A program made the position numbers and the translations under genes. The notes under the pieces were generated by a model that saw nothing but the letters and a program-made list of their open reading frames with translations, did not search any database and was not told the origin of the DNA. Source: Penicillium oxalicum (lineage: Eukaryota; Ascomycota; Eurotiomycetes; Eurotiales; Aspergillaceae). From it: a stretch of DNA of 64,000 bases. Shown here piece by piece: positions 42,601 to 52,208 of the stretch. Each line of letters starts with the position of its first letter. The stretch's first letter is position 1. The stretch spans positions 3,906,001-3,970,000 of the forward strand of contig NC_064651.1 of assembly GCF_001723175.1 (NCBI RefSeq), in the 5' to 3' direction.

Positions 42601-43798
42601 ACCGCCTTGATTGCCGACTCAGGTCCATCTTGCCAGCCAAGTTGTTGCCGGGGATGTTAGGCGGCACGTCGGGATCAAAGCCCATGATGCCTCCGCGATC
42701 ACTGACCACACTACCCATCACCGCGGCGCTTCCCTCTCGCCTTATCCGGTTCGGAGTCTGAGAATTGTGACCGCCACTGGAGCTCTTTGCGCGAGAGCTC
42801 CGCACGGCCTGCCGATACTGATACTCGCGCTGATGCGCAGCTCGTGCTGCACGGACATCACGACCCAGGATGAAAGAGTACGTGTTGCAGTAGAAATGCC
42901 CATCGTCAAATTCCAGCTTTGCGAAGGCCTGAATCCGGGGCTCAGACCCTGCTATTGAGGCCGACCCGTCCTGGTATCCCAATGCGGAAAGGTCCGTCCC
43001 TTGTGAAAGATAGGCCGCTGTCAGCATTTCGTTTTGTTGAAGGGCCTCGAAGGGATTCTTCGGGGCCGCGTTGAAGTCGAAAGCAGGAAGCAAGGACGGC
43101 TGGTCGCCCGGTTCGGTCTCGGGGTGAATGAGCGGATTTGCTAGATCCATCGCGTTAGAATCACGGCGAGTCAAAGGTTTGTCCGCATGTGAGGTTGTGC
43201 CGAATTGCGCAAAGCCAGCGTCGGACGATTTGTTCCCATCCACATCATTCTGCACTCCTGACGCAGCCGAGGGTTGATCCCCGTCGTTGGTGAGATTAAA
43301 GCCAAGCAGATTCTCGCCCGTCGAACTCGGCTTCTGATCTGAAGCACCGCCATGACCACTCATCTTGACATCCTGTGATTCTTGCGTCACGTCTACCGTC
43401 CCGGTGTCGGCTGGCGTCTCGATAGATGGTGTCGGGGCAGAATCCGAGGCCGCGGATTGATTCGGTTGATTGCCGAGGAGTTGCGCCAGCAGCGCACCCG
43501 CAGCGGCTTGGGTGTTGATAGCCTGTTGTGACTCAGAACCAGCCATGTTGTGATCTTCGACTGGTTCCTTTTTGATGCCGACGGCGGTGGCGGCGACGCC
43601 TTGAGATTGGGGCGAGGATTGGGATTGGGATATTGGGGCAGAATTATGCATGTCGCGGGTTGCGGAGTCACTCCTGGACTCGATCGGGGGTGAGGGGTCC
43701 TTGTGCTGGGGGCCGCCATAGTCGTACATGGGCGTATCTGGACCGGGATCTGGCGGTCGATGGCCCACTGCTGGCGCCGTCATGGTCTGCGACGACAT
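39632..43798 (-). CDS. FHA-forkhead transcription factor (Fkh1/2-like)
   Basis: Sequence-specific regulator of the Fkh1/Fkh2 type, which controls cell-cycle gene clusters. Start at ATG 43798 (MSSQTM), because the open frame upstream has no ATG. 1388 residues in one exon. The FHA domain lies at about residues 290-535 and is split by a long insertion: FAKLEFDDGHFYCNTYSFILGRD, then GISRRHVRIAYNF, MEVMGRNGAFIG and GDYIQIGGVRIRFLLPD. An AT-hook-like RRRGPGRPPKDG follows. The winged-helix domain sits at about 745-840: KPPYNYAVLIFDALTEAG, MTLKQIYRALKLKYPYFRF and WTSSVRHNLN, with the recognition-helix SVRHNLN intact. The C-terminal ~500 residues are almost only Q, P, A, H, S and T, with two polyQ runs. 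A short C-terminal segment (ERANKAIDDFENVLMEDYEDK) looks conserved. Confidence 0.92.
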   Translation of the reverse strand: MSSQTMTAPAVGHRPPDPGPDTPMYDYGGPQHKDPSPPIESRSDSATRDMHNSAPISQSQSSPQSQGVAATAVGIKKEPVEDHNMAGSESQQAINTQAAAGALLAQLLGNQPNQSAASDSAPTPSIETPADTGTVDVTQESQDVKMSGHGGASDQKPSSTGENLLGFNLTNDGDQPSAASGVQNDVDGNKSSDAGFAQFGTTSHADKPLTRRDSNAMDLANPLIHPETEPGDQPSLLPAFDFNAAPKNPFEALQQNEMLTAAYLSQGTDLSALGYQDGSASIAGSEPRIQAFAKLEFDDGHFYCNTYSFILGRDVRAARAAHQREYQYRQAVRSSRAKSSSGGHNSQTPNRIRREGSAAVMGSVVSDRGGIMGFDPDVPPNIPGNNLAGKMDLSRQSRRSSFDGSGAPLHANPAQLQAPTDYNALALQSLHDANNDPKPVDTLALLPSPDSCPTIPIHPPSTIDGTAAGHRGISRRHVRIAYNFDRNLFEMEVMGRNGAFIGADWLSPGQVRPLHSGDYIQIGGVRIRFLLPDVPIGETGADRIEEQVVEEEEADRGSVDAEHEIDDTERPNSDSESREPPSKVTKLILKTKDADSSKPMSSVETGGESGQPQRRRGPGRPPKDGIMSKRERAELAREQKMAAKREANGGITPPPPAVPIKTNGKAGKTVRESVTAESPPSSAKPAEKRKYTKRKKGEGMDYPLPSTEGGQFTTEHRADEYVKPPPVKKRKPSRSPSPNYPPESAYSPEDLAKPPYNYAVLIFDALTEAGNPMTLKQIYRALKLKYPYFRFKCETEGWTSSVRHNLNGNSHLFMHAERDGKGWSWQLRPGASVEKEKKRRPSPPPPQTQAPVPTPQQYMHPMSHSYVPPPSVTAGSLQNQHPHPHSQPLAHPNSHQQHQFQHQHQLQQTQPQQPQQPQHQPPPQQQQQQQQQPQQFQFPSIPSSNSFVASSAPSQQQHSSPYPLPTMSSAPPRPTPPASAAAIAPAASAPVSAPAPVSAAAPSSASTPASVPASAPTSASVPAPAPAPAPAPGPAAPAPTATATTTATTTATASTGPATPTAATTATLPTAVSAPAPIAQTPVPASAPTPVPTPSSGPPRSAAVAPPIPAPTPAPAPASFPIPSALRGNLPAAFARTTPRAYTSPYASNPPPHAPQQQQQQQQHPPQTTLSRAPSQSSPGMSGQQPPQQHQQAQHHSPYPSTPKPPSTPQPHHNVQPPTYPPPNMPQYQTQHQHSIQQPVQMQHQQHRQHQPNSHQPPPSHQHIPPPHHQTHQPHHPPPPGPPNHHHQPLPQHQPQHHVMAGGLAPPAPPESPSFTERANKAIDDFENVLMEDYEDKNYIREVLRSARARVLGNATESSFPGGEPKDEAVIMDVLRNLVGSLKEESTD

Positions 43799-45372
43799 GG
43801 CTCGAAACGGCAAGGGAAAGGAAAGAGGAACAAAAGCTGAAGTTCTCTCACTGTCGGAGGCCGGGCGGTGAAGGTCTACTGCCTGGATGGTGGCTGCAGA
43901 TGGCCGTACCAAGCCAATGTGACGGGGCCCATTCTACTTTTTTTTTCCTCTTTTTTTTCCATGGTCCTTTTTTCTAGAATTGGGGTTTTCTATTTGTTCT
44001 GCTGTAGGCTTCACTTTACATGGATAGAATTGAATTTAGACTCTACAGAGACTCAACTCAAAGTCATTATGATGGTCTTATGTATTTCCGTCTGCGCAGT
44101 CGTCTCTCCGAATTGACGATACTGCTAAGACTGGATCACAACTGCACCAGCCCAGCCTCTTACCCAAGAACAAAAGTCTCCAAGTCCCCTGGGACCAGAC
44201 GATCCTACGGGATAAAATTTCTCTTACCGCCCCGCTCATCCCGATCCACTTGGGTGGCCTCTTCCATTGATTGGAGCAGGAGAACTACATCTGGCAAGGC
44301 GGATGAATGGACATGGGCATAGGCACAGGCATTGGCATGGGTATGGACACAGTGAACGGGTACAGCCATCATGATGGTATTGTGCCATATCCATATACAT
44401 AGATGGCTATGATTTTCGCCAGATCATGTCTTTGAAAGCGATCTTTCAGGGTGTTGGGATGGGACTTCCTGGCTGCAATATCGTATTCCTCCTCCCTTTC
44501 TTCTCTCTTTTTCTCTCTTCTCACGCATTGAAGGCCTGGCCCGTTACTTCTGTACTGTCAAAGCCAAGTGGAGTCAACCCCTCTTTCTCCGTCTCATTTT
44601 TGTCAATTCAGGTGCAGTGGCTGGCTTACGGTGCAAATTCGGGCCTTCCATTCCTCTTTTCATGTCATCCGCGGCAGCAGGGATGATGGTGGAACAAGTG
44701 GAGTGGGAAAACTCGGAGCAAAGCATGGAATCTCTTCCCAGTTCCCACAGCATGGTACCGTGCAAAAGACTGAGTAGCGACTCCTCTACGGCTCTGCAGA
44801 AGAACGGATCACCAACACTAGCGGGGAGCATGAGACTAAAAGGTCAGACAGAGAAAAGGAAAAAAAGTCGTTCTCCGTCGGATCATGAAATGAAAGTCCA
44901 ACTATAGTAGTTTGTTTCAACCAAGACTGCCGTCCTATATAGCTGATTATCAGGTAGCTCATACTACTCTCTCGGGTTTATTCAGACATTGAGATGGTCC
45001 GAAATTTGTAGCTACTACTAAGCTATAGGGTCATATACATGACGCCCTGGACATTGATGATGTTGTCGTACTGTAGTACTGTCGTACTGGCTGTAGAACA
45101 GCAGCTGGAGCATGTACTGCAGCACCGACCAGTGACCGCCGAGGTTCACCAGCACGAGGGATCGACTTCAAGGCCACTTCTCCACCCGAACGAGCCTTTT
45201 CTCCTCTTGAAACCCCCCTCATCCCGCGCGCTCGATCCCCGATCCGTGACCCCCTCGAGCCTAGTCGATTTTTCTGGGCATACTACATCTGTCCTACTCC
45301 TACCACTACTGCTCCTCCACCTCCCGATACGCGACCCTATTGACTCCCATTCCGCTCGGGTGATAGGGCGAC
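43799..45372. promoter_or_regulatory. Divergent spacer: forkhead / dioxygenase
   Basis: 1.6 kb between two divergent genes. Short frames only. It contains the promoters and leaders of both. The last 200 nt before 45373 are CT-rich. Confidence 0.5.
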
Positions 45373-46407
45373 ATGCCTAAATCCAAGACCCAGGCCCAGG
45401 CTCAGGCTGCGGACCGCCCATTAAAAAAGACCGCCTCCTCCTCCAACAAGAACCCCACCGCCCCCAACTGGCCACCCCTCCGCCCGCTCCTCCCCGCCGC
45501 CGACCTGCATCTCACCTCGCTGGTCCAAGATCAGATCTATCTGATCCGTAACTTTCTCCCCGCCACCCTCTGCAAGACCTACACGGCCTTTCTCTCATCG
45601 TTACCGTTGACAACTACCCCGGGTCGACCCAAGAAGGATGAAGCCGTACGGGTCAACGATCGTTTTCAAATAGAAGATGCGCGGTTCGCAGAGTCATTGT
45701 GGAGCGGAACGGCGCTGCGAGAATTAGTCACGGAACGGTTCCGCGAAGACGACGACCTCGAGGACACCGACACCCACGGCGAAGACTCGATTTCAGACCA
45801 GGACCACAATGCAATTGGACAGGCCAGCGAATCTCAATCGCAACAACTTCGTCATACATGGGGTGGAACACCGTTGGGTCTGAATCCCAACATTCGTATC
45901 TATCGCTATTCCAAGGGTCAATTCTTTGCGCAGCACTGTAGGTTTCTCCCCCCTCCCCCTTCCCAAGTCAAATCCAATCCCATCCAATCCCTATCGAAAC
46001 CTCAAGTCCCTCTCGTCAACAAACTTCGAGAACATACTTCAAACAGATAGAAATCTACAAGCCCCCGGCTAATCACTGACCTCTCCTTCGCGATTTCTTC
46101 CCCCCGCGATCTAGACGATGAATCCAATGCTCTAACTTTCCTGCCCCCATCGACCACGAAACCTCTCCCCGTGCGCACCACCTGGACCCTCCTCATCTAC
46201 CTCACCAAATGCGAGGGAGGAGAAACCGTCTTCTATCCGGACCCAACGCGGGCAACTCCCCACCCACCACCGATCACCGTCGCTCCCGAAGTGGGCATGG
46301 CCCTCTTACATCGACATGGAGATCGATGTATGCTCCACGAGGGGAAGGAGGTGCTCGGGGGAGAGAAGTGGGTGATCCGAAGTGACTTGGTGGTGAGCAA
46401 GCCATAG
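45373..46407 (+). CDS. 2-oxoglutarate/Fe(II) dioxygenase, prolyl-4-hydroxylase-like
   Basis: Double-stranded beta-helix oxygenase that couples 2-oxoglutarate decarboxylation to hydroxylation. The substrate is unknown. Exons 45373-45937 and 46115-46407, joined across a 177-nt intron, give 285 residues. Splicing rebuilds QHYDDESN, whose HxD supplies two iron ligands. The distal His is in LLHRHGDRCMLHEG, and the 2-oxoglutarate-binding basic residue is probably R in KWVIRSDLVV. Supporting core motifs are RIYRYSKGQFFAQH and LLIYLTKCEGGETVFYPD. The N-terminal 45 residues are basic and Gln/Ala-rich, without a clear signal peptide, so a nuclear or cytosolic location is more likely than ER. Conserved in fungi as an uncharacterised P4Hc-domain protein. 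Confidence 0.85.
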
Positions 46408-47602
46408 GGAAAAAAAGAATCCCAAGGGAACCCCAGCCGGGCAAAAGAAATTCAATGTTTCCAGCAACAAACCTCTGGTCAGGGCGAGAACGGGACGATG
46501 ATGTGTATGCCGGCAGCGTGGATCGAATTGCAGGTCTCCGGGCGTTTCAATGCTGACCTCGAAACGTAGGCGCAGGAACAACTTTACATTTGTCCTAGAC
46601 AAAAATAGTAGATTGAAGTGTGAACCTAGGCGCTGCCGTTTCCATGTCGTGAGGGCGGAGATGTGTTGATGCTGTGGGTAGATGGCTACCTGGTACCTAC
46701 TACTACTACTACTACTACTAGTACTACTCATAGGATCTACCCACCTAAGTACCCCGGGCTTACCTACCACCGACCTGACCACGACTATCCATTAAAAAGA
46801 CCCCTTGGGTTGAAGAGTCGTTACATAGAGGCGACCACGAGACTCCAGACCTGTCGCATTCATAGGAACAGCGATCGCCACCGTATCGAATTCCCTTGAG
46901 GATACAAAAGCTATTGTAGTACTCACTACAGTTGTAGGTGGACGAGCCTGCTGAAACGAAGTCGCAAAGAGTCGGAAATCCCGTGAGAAGAGACTCTCGA
47001 CCCCCAGTGTGGCCCGTCCGGCTCATTGGCGGTGCCCCTTAATTCCTTTGACTGGCCAAGGTTCGGGGGTTTCACAGAACAATTAAATTCTACATTGGTG
47101 GCTTGAGTACGAGGATAACACGGCGGATTCCGTGAATCGAGCCGCCGCATCAGCAAAGCACGATCGTACTCGACTGACAGCCCTGACCGGGGGGGGTTGG
47201 TCTCGCCCTCAGGGGCCTTCTCCGTATCGAATCAAGACAGAAAGTGGGAAACCAGAAAAAGGTTAGCGAAAAAAAGAACGCATACTAAGTACACAAAGGC
47301 GTGACGTGGATCATTCGGTGTAGCAGTGTGAGGCCAGACGTATCTCAATCACATGGAGGGGATTGTTTCGGCAGAAAACAGACCAACGTTGCCATGCCCT
47401 CCCGGAAGGCCAGATTGAATTTCCATACAAGAAAAAGGAAGAACGATCAGGGAAGAAAAGGATGGCGAAGGAGGTCGACAAGCCAAGAGCACTCAATCAC
47501 GGATCTAGTGGACATTTCTCAACCCAGCGTCTGACTTCTCGAAGCAGACTCGACATCGCCAACGCTCGGGTCCGACCTCCTGAAGGGTCACCTCATCACC
47601 CC
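46408..47602. other. Convergent intergenic region
   Basis: 1.2 kb between the dioxygenase (+) and PkaR (-). It contains a TAC/CTA trinucleotide microsatellite of about eight units at 46695-46722. Nothing else recognised. Confidence 0.6.
46695..46722. repeat. TAC trinucleotide microsatellite
   Basis: About eight TAC units, just interrupted by a GTAC. Located downstream of the dioxygenase gene. Confidence 0.85.
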
Positions 47603-48835
47603 TTATTTAGACACGGGGGATTTGACATCCTCCACCTTATAATCAGCCCGGCGCATGATATCCTCCACCGGACCCAAGAGCCGCTTGAATCCATCCCGAC
47701 CCAAACGGGCAACCTTGACCTCGGTCTTAGTCACCACATTGGCCGCGCGGGGCTTATCGTCGAGCAGGGCCAACTCGCCAAAGTAGTCTCCTCGGTTGTA
47801 TTGCTTGACGGAGACGTCATTCTTCACGGCCTCCGCCTCACCTGATTCGAGAAGATAGAAGGCGTCACCGGGGTCGCCCTCATTGATGATGGTGGATCCG
47901 GCGGGGAATTTGATCGGCTCCAAAGCGTCGGCGATCTTGGAACGCTCGTAGGGTTTGAGCGAGGATAGGAGAGGCACCTCTTCCAGGAAGGCCTCGTACA
48001 TGCGGCGCCGCTGGAAGGCCGAATCCATGAGAATGCGTCGGAAGGTGATCCGGTCCAATGCCCACAGGGTGCTTTTGGCGTCGGTGGAAACGACCGTGGC
48101 GGCACGGGGAGCATTGTACATCAGAGCCAATTCACCAAACGATCCACCGGGCCCGGTTGAGGCAACCTTGTTGCCCATTCCATCGGTGCCGGGCTGGACC
48201 GAGCCGGCCGGGTGAATGTATATATCGAAATGTCCATCCTCGACAATGTAGAAATAGTCACCGGCATCTCCCTGGGAGATCACCTTGATACCCTTGGCGG
48301 GAATGGGCTTTTCCACGAGCGCATCGAGAACCGTCTTGAATTGATCATCGTCTAAATGAGAGAAAAGAAAGTTGCTGCTGACCGCCGTCTTGAGACGGGC
48401 CAACTGCTCCTCAGATTTGGGATGCTGGGGAGGACTCCAGCTGTCAGATCCCGCCGATGTAGGATTCAACGACTCGGCGGAGACGGAGGTTCGTCGTCCC
48501 AATGCGTAGTTGTTGGGGAACCCCTGCTGCACTGTGCCCGTTGGGAGTGCGGCAGGCTGCTCCTCGTTCAGCCGATCTGTGCCGTCACCGGGGGCGGTAT
48601 CAAAGGGACCTCGTCCGAACAGGGAGGCTTCGTTGCTGCCGCCTGATCCCGACGCGCCCCCTGCGAACGCGCTGCCTCCAAACGGTGAAGGCCCAGCGGC
48701 ATTTTTGAAAGTCAGGTCAGTTGGTGACGTCACTTCAAATTCATCTTCCTCTGCGATTTGGTCGACTGCGGAGGGCTTCTCCTTGACGCTGGTGTTGAGG
48801 AAGGGGTTTGTCCCCGGGAAGGAATTTTGTGACAT
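47603..48835 (-). CDS. pkaR: cAMP-dependent protein kinase regulatory subunit (PkaR)
   Basis: Inhibits the PKA catalytic subunit until cAMP binds. 410 residues from ATG 48835; open frame extends further upstream but without ATG. The N-terminal ~110 residues are low complexity with EEDEFEVTSPT. The inhibitor site RRTSV (about residues 114-118) carries a Ser at the phospho-acceptor position, so this is a type II-like substrate-inhibitor. Two cyclic-nucleotide-binding domains follow, each with its phosphate-binding cassette: FGELALMYNAPRAATVV in A and FGELALLDDKPRAANVV in B. In both, the Glu and Arg needed for cAMP contact are present. I see no obvious dimerisation/docking helix pair in this frame, and none in an upstream exon. 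A GTAAGT donor-like site near 49390 hints at a leader intron. Confidence 0.95.
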   Translation of the reverse strand: MSQNSFPGTNPFLNTSVKEKPSAVDQIAEEDEFEVTSPTDLTFKNAAGPSPFGGSAFAGGASGSGGSNEASLFGRGPFDTAPGDGTDRLNEEQPAALPTGTVQQGFPNNYALGRRTSVSAESLNPTSAGSDSWSPPQHPKSEEQLARLKTAVSSNFLFSHLDDDQFKTVLDALVEKPIPAKGIKVISQGDAGDYFYIVEDGHFDIYIHPAGSVQPGTDGMGNKVASTGPGGSFGELALMYNAPRAATVVSTDAKSTLWALDRITFRRILMDSAFQRRRMYEAFLEEVPLLSSLKPYERSKIADALEPIKFPAGSTIINEGDPGDAFYLLESGEAEAVKNDVSVKQYNRGDYFGELALLDDKPRAANVVTKTEVKVARLGRDGFKRLLGPVEDIMRRADYKVEDVKSPVSK

Positions 48836-51800
48836 AGCGGTCGAGACTGACAGGGCCGGAGAGGCCACCACTCCGGCCACGGGAGGAGCTTTTTGAGGAG
48901 GGTGAAGAGTGGGGAAGAGAAGACGAGGGTGTCGATTGGCGACCTCGCTGCGGGGGGGATTGAGGTGGATGGAGGTCTGGAGTTTCTGAGAGAGAGAGTA
49001 AGAAAAATATCGGTTTGACAGAGAAAGAGAACGACACTAGTGCCACGCGGGCTAATATGAATAGGTGTGGAGGTTTTTTTTTAGGGGGAAGTGTGTCTGG
49101 GGGAAAAGGATGGCACGGAGGATGAGCAGTAGGCGTGGCGTCCGACCAAGGTTATAGCTGCAGAGGATGGAGGGGTAATCCGCAGCCTAGCTTGCAGTGG
49201 GGGACCGTCCATTCTGGTCTCTCATTGGGAACCACACCCCAGTAAGCTGAACGGACCCAAGGCGAAGCTTCCTTTTGGTTTCTTTCTTCCATGTCTTTTC
49301 CTTCTTTTCTGGTCGCAACGGACAGATGCATGGAATGTGTTGTCTTCTCCAGAGACAACGACTCGGGGAGAAACGAAAGAGTGCTTTTTACTTACCAAGA
49401 TCGGGGACGTGCAGGCACGACCTTTCACGATGGACCGGTGCACAAAGTTCGGTTCGAAGAGTTGATTTCGACCACAGGCTTCACCAAAAAAAGACGTAAA
49501 GAGAGAGATGAAGGGAGAGAGACGGGGGGGCAATGGCAAAAAGAAAGATGATGCTCAACACACTCAAGTTCAAGAAGAGTGGAAAAGTCGCAGGGGTTAC
49601 AAAGAGGCAAAGAGGAAAGAGGAGGGGTAAGCCAAGCCAAGGAGGAGTAAAGTTGGGGCCGGTTGGTCTGAGCTTCTTGTCGTCGATCATCCCTTTCTCC
49701 GTCTTCCTCGTCGGCAATCAATAGTCCCGTTCAATAGATCCAATTTCAATCCAATAAGCGCGACCTGGGTCTCTCCATCACGCTGGGGCCCCGTGACTCA
49801 ATTATGGCTCTCCACGGTCGACTCTTCCTGGCAAGTTCCCGTGCGGGTGGTGAATGAACGTGACAGATTTCCATCTCCTAGCGACCTTCTACGGAGGCGT
49901 GTGGAACGTAGGCTCTCTACACTTCGCGGTCCATATTTGGAGAGTCAACAGCCAACGAGACGAGGATTCTCAGTGCATGGGTCCTGTCGAATGACAGCTT
50001 CTTTCTACAGTACCGACCAGGCTTTCTTCGCGAGCCAAGTTCAATGGAACCTCGTGTGGTGATGGGATGATCGACGTCACTGATTCCCACCCCCGGGGCC
50101 AACCTCGTGCCACCGTCGATGGGAAGACTTGCCGCCTCGAAATTATGGGCGCTTGCGTCTCTGGCCGCCAGTTCATGAGGATGAAGGGGCGTGAACTTTA
50201 TTCTGGCCAGAACCGAGACCCTTTCTCTTGACAGGTGCATCACACGACTCGGGGCTGCAGTTGTAAGCAGAGCTCCACGAGCAAAGGGGGGTGCTTCCAG
50301 GTGTTTTCTAGAACACCCACCGATGCCGAAGGAAGCTTACGGAGGGGCGGCACCAAGCTGGAAGTGGAAAACTAATCATCATGTGTATGCCAGTGTGGTA
50401 AAAGGGCGATGTGACGGTGGCAAAACTCCACCTCGACCCGCGCGACCAACCTAACCACGACCCAGAACGGCGACATGATGAAAGCATAATAATGCTGTAC
50501 TCGAGATTCATATCAGAAGGAGGTTGTCGTCTGTGATTGTCGTCTCAGTAGCTGTCGCGTCTCCGGATACCGTTGACTCGAGACTATCCTTACTTCAGCA
50601 CAGGTGACCGAGTCAAGAGATGCGTCGGATCATCATTTCTGGTCTGGGCGGTGAAGATCCTGCGGGGCGTGTGCGGCGGCCACTGCACGAGAAGGCCAGA
50701 CATGAACTACTTCGGGGGTTCGCAACGACCCGGACTCTTGAAGTCATCATTATTACTATCGACCCCCGACCGAGCCGTTTTCAGCAAAACGGGTCCACCG
50801 GGCTGGTCCAATCCATGTGAAGTCTCTCGACCCTCTCTGGCCACCAGGTAGCCACCAGAGGCCATGACAAGCGAACCTTTGCCGTAGTTGTGTGGTCAAC
50901 ACAAGACGGGCTTCCTTTGGCTGGGAGCACTACGGTATTCGCTTTTCGAATGCGAAGGCAGGATCAATCGCTCATTTTTTTTGCCTTGCTCTAGCCTGAG
51001 AAGTAGACGGCGCAGAACTTGTGTTGTACTCCACGGCGCGATTATCGTGACTCTGCTGACCGCTCGGACTAGTGTCCGGCACGGGTGTTGGCCTCTCTAG
51101 TCATCGTGCGGTGTGACATCTTGGCCTTGGGAACAAGGTTGGGAACGTGCCCTCTGGACTGCGGTGGGAACTGAATTGGCGCCCTGCATTATGAACGCTG
51201 CCGACGGACGGCAGAACACGAGTAGATGCTGAACCCTCCTCATTTTCCTTTTTTTTTTCCCTGGTCTCCTAGACCTCAGTTCATCTCGACGCCGATGACT
51301 CTACATCAACGAAATACTCGGTAGATTCCCAGATTGGAGGACATGAAAAATGAGAAAGAAAAAAAAAGATCACCAGAACCAAGAAGCATGATGCCCGCTA
51401 GGCCGCAGCATTGGTCACTAACCGCTCAGTGGTATCATCCCGAGCACTAGGGTATAAGCCACATTCGCCATGGCCCATAACGGCGTGCCAGGAAATGGAA
51501 CCCAGCTCGAGATGGCTTTGCGTCGTCGGATTTTTTATTTTCGGAATGAGCCCTAAGGCGACTAGCGAATCGACGTGAGCGCGCCAGGGAAAAAAAAAAC
51601 CTCTACCGATGTAAATATAGGACGAGCTAGGACCTAGGACAGTCTTTTTGAAAAAGCCCAGCAATCAGGGCCATCGGCTCAGGCGCCTGCAGAGGAACGA
51701 TTTTTTTTGTCTTACCCGACCCGACCTTGATTGACTTTTCCATCTTTTTTTTCCCTTGAAGGATTTAAGAGGAACTCAAATGATCAGGTCTTGCGAGGGA

Positions 51801-52208
51801 CACACATGAAAACTGAAGAGTACTCTCCGCAGTCGATAGTCCAAGTCAGGAAACCAAGTCGTGATTTTCTCAATCGTGGGTGTGTTCCGAGATAGGCGTG
51901 TGGTGTAATCGGAGGCAGATCCCGTCGCCTCTGATATGCCCGATCCAGTAGCGTTCAAAGGCTTTAACGAAAGAAGAAAATCAGGGGGGCTGGTTCGTGG
52001 CCATCGGCCTGTGTCACACTCCAACCCCTCCCCACCGAACTAAGGCCCGAAGCGCCTGGAAACATCACCGCCGACCTTCCACCAAACATAACCTCCTCTT
52101 TCTCTCTTCCCCCCCCCCCCCTTCTCCCATTGCTTTCTTTCAAACTCGAAACATCTCGCACATTGTACTCTCCTTCTGTCGCAAGACAGTACACTCCCAT
52201 ATTCAGTC
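48836..52208. promoter_or_regulatory. Divergent spacer: PkaR / CBM48 gene
   Basis: 3.4 kb with no recognised gene on either strand. Leader-like CT-rich sequence precedes the plus-strand start (52080-52140, including a run of about 12 C). No RNA genes or elements seen. Confidence 0.55.

Noticed and set aside
50990..51030. Minus-strand FCAVYF-like string, tested as a missing PkaR dimerisation exon
   Set aside because: Only a few residues match, the frame stops shortly after, and it lies over 2 kb upstream without splice signals.
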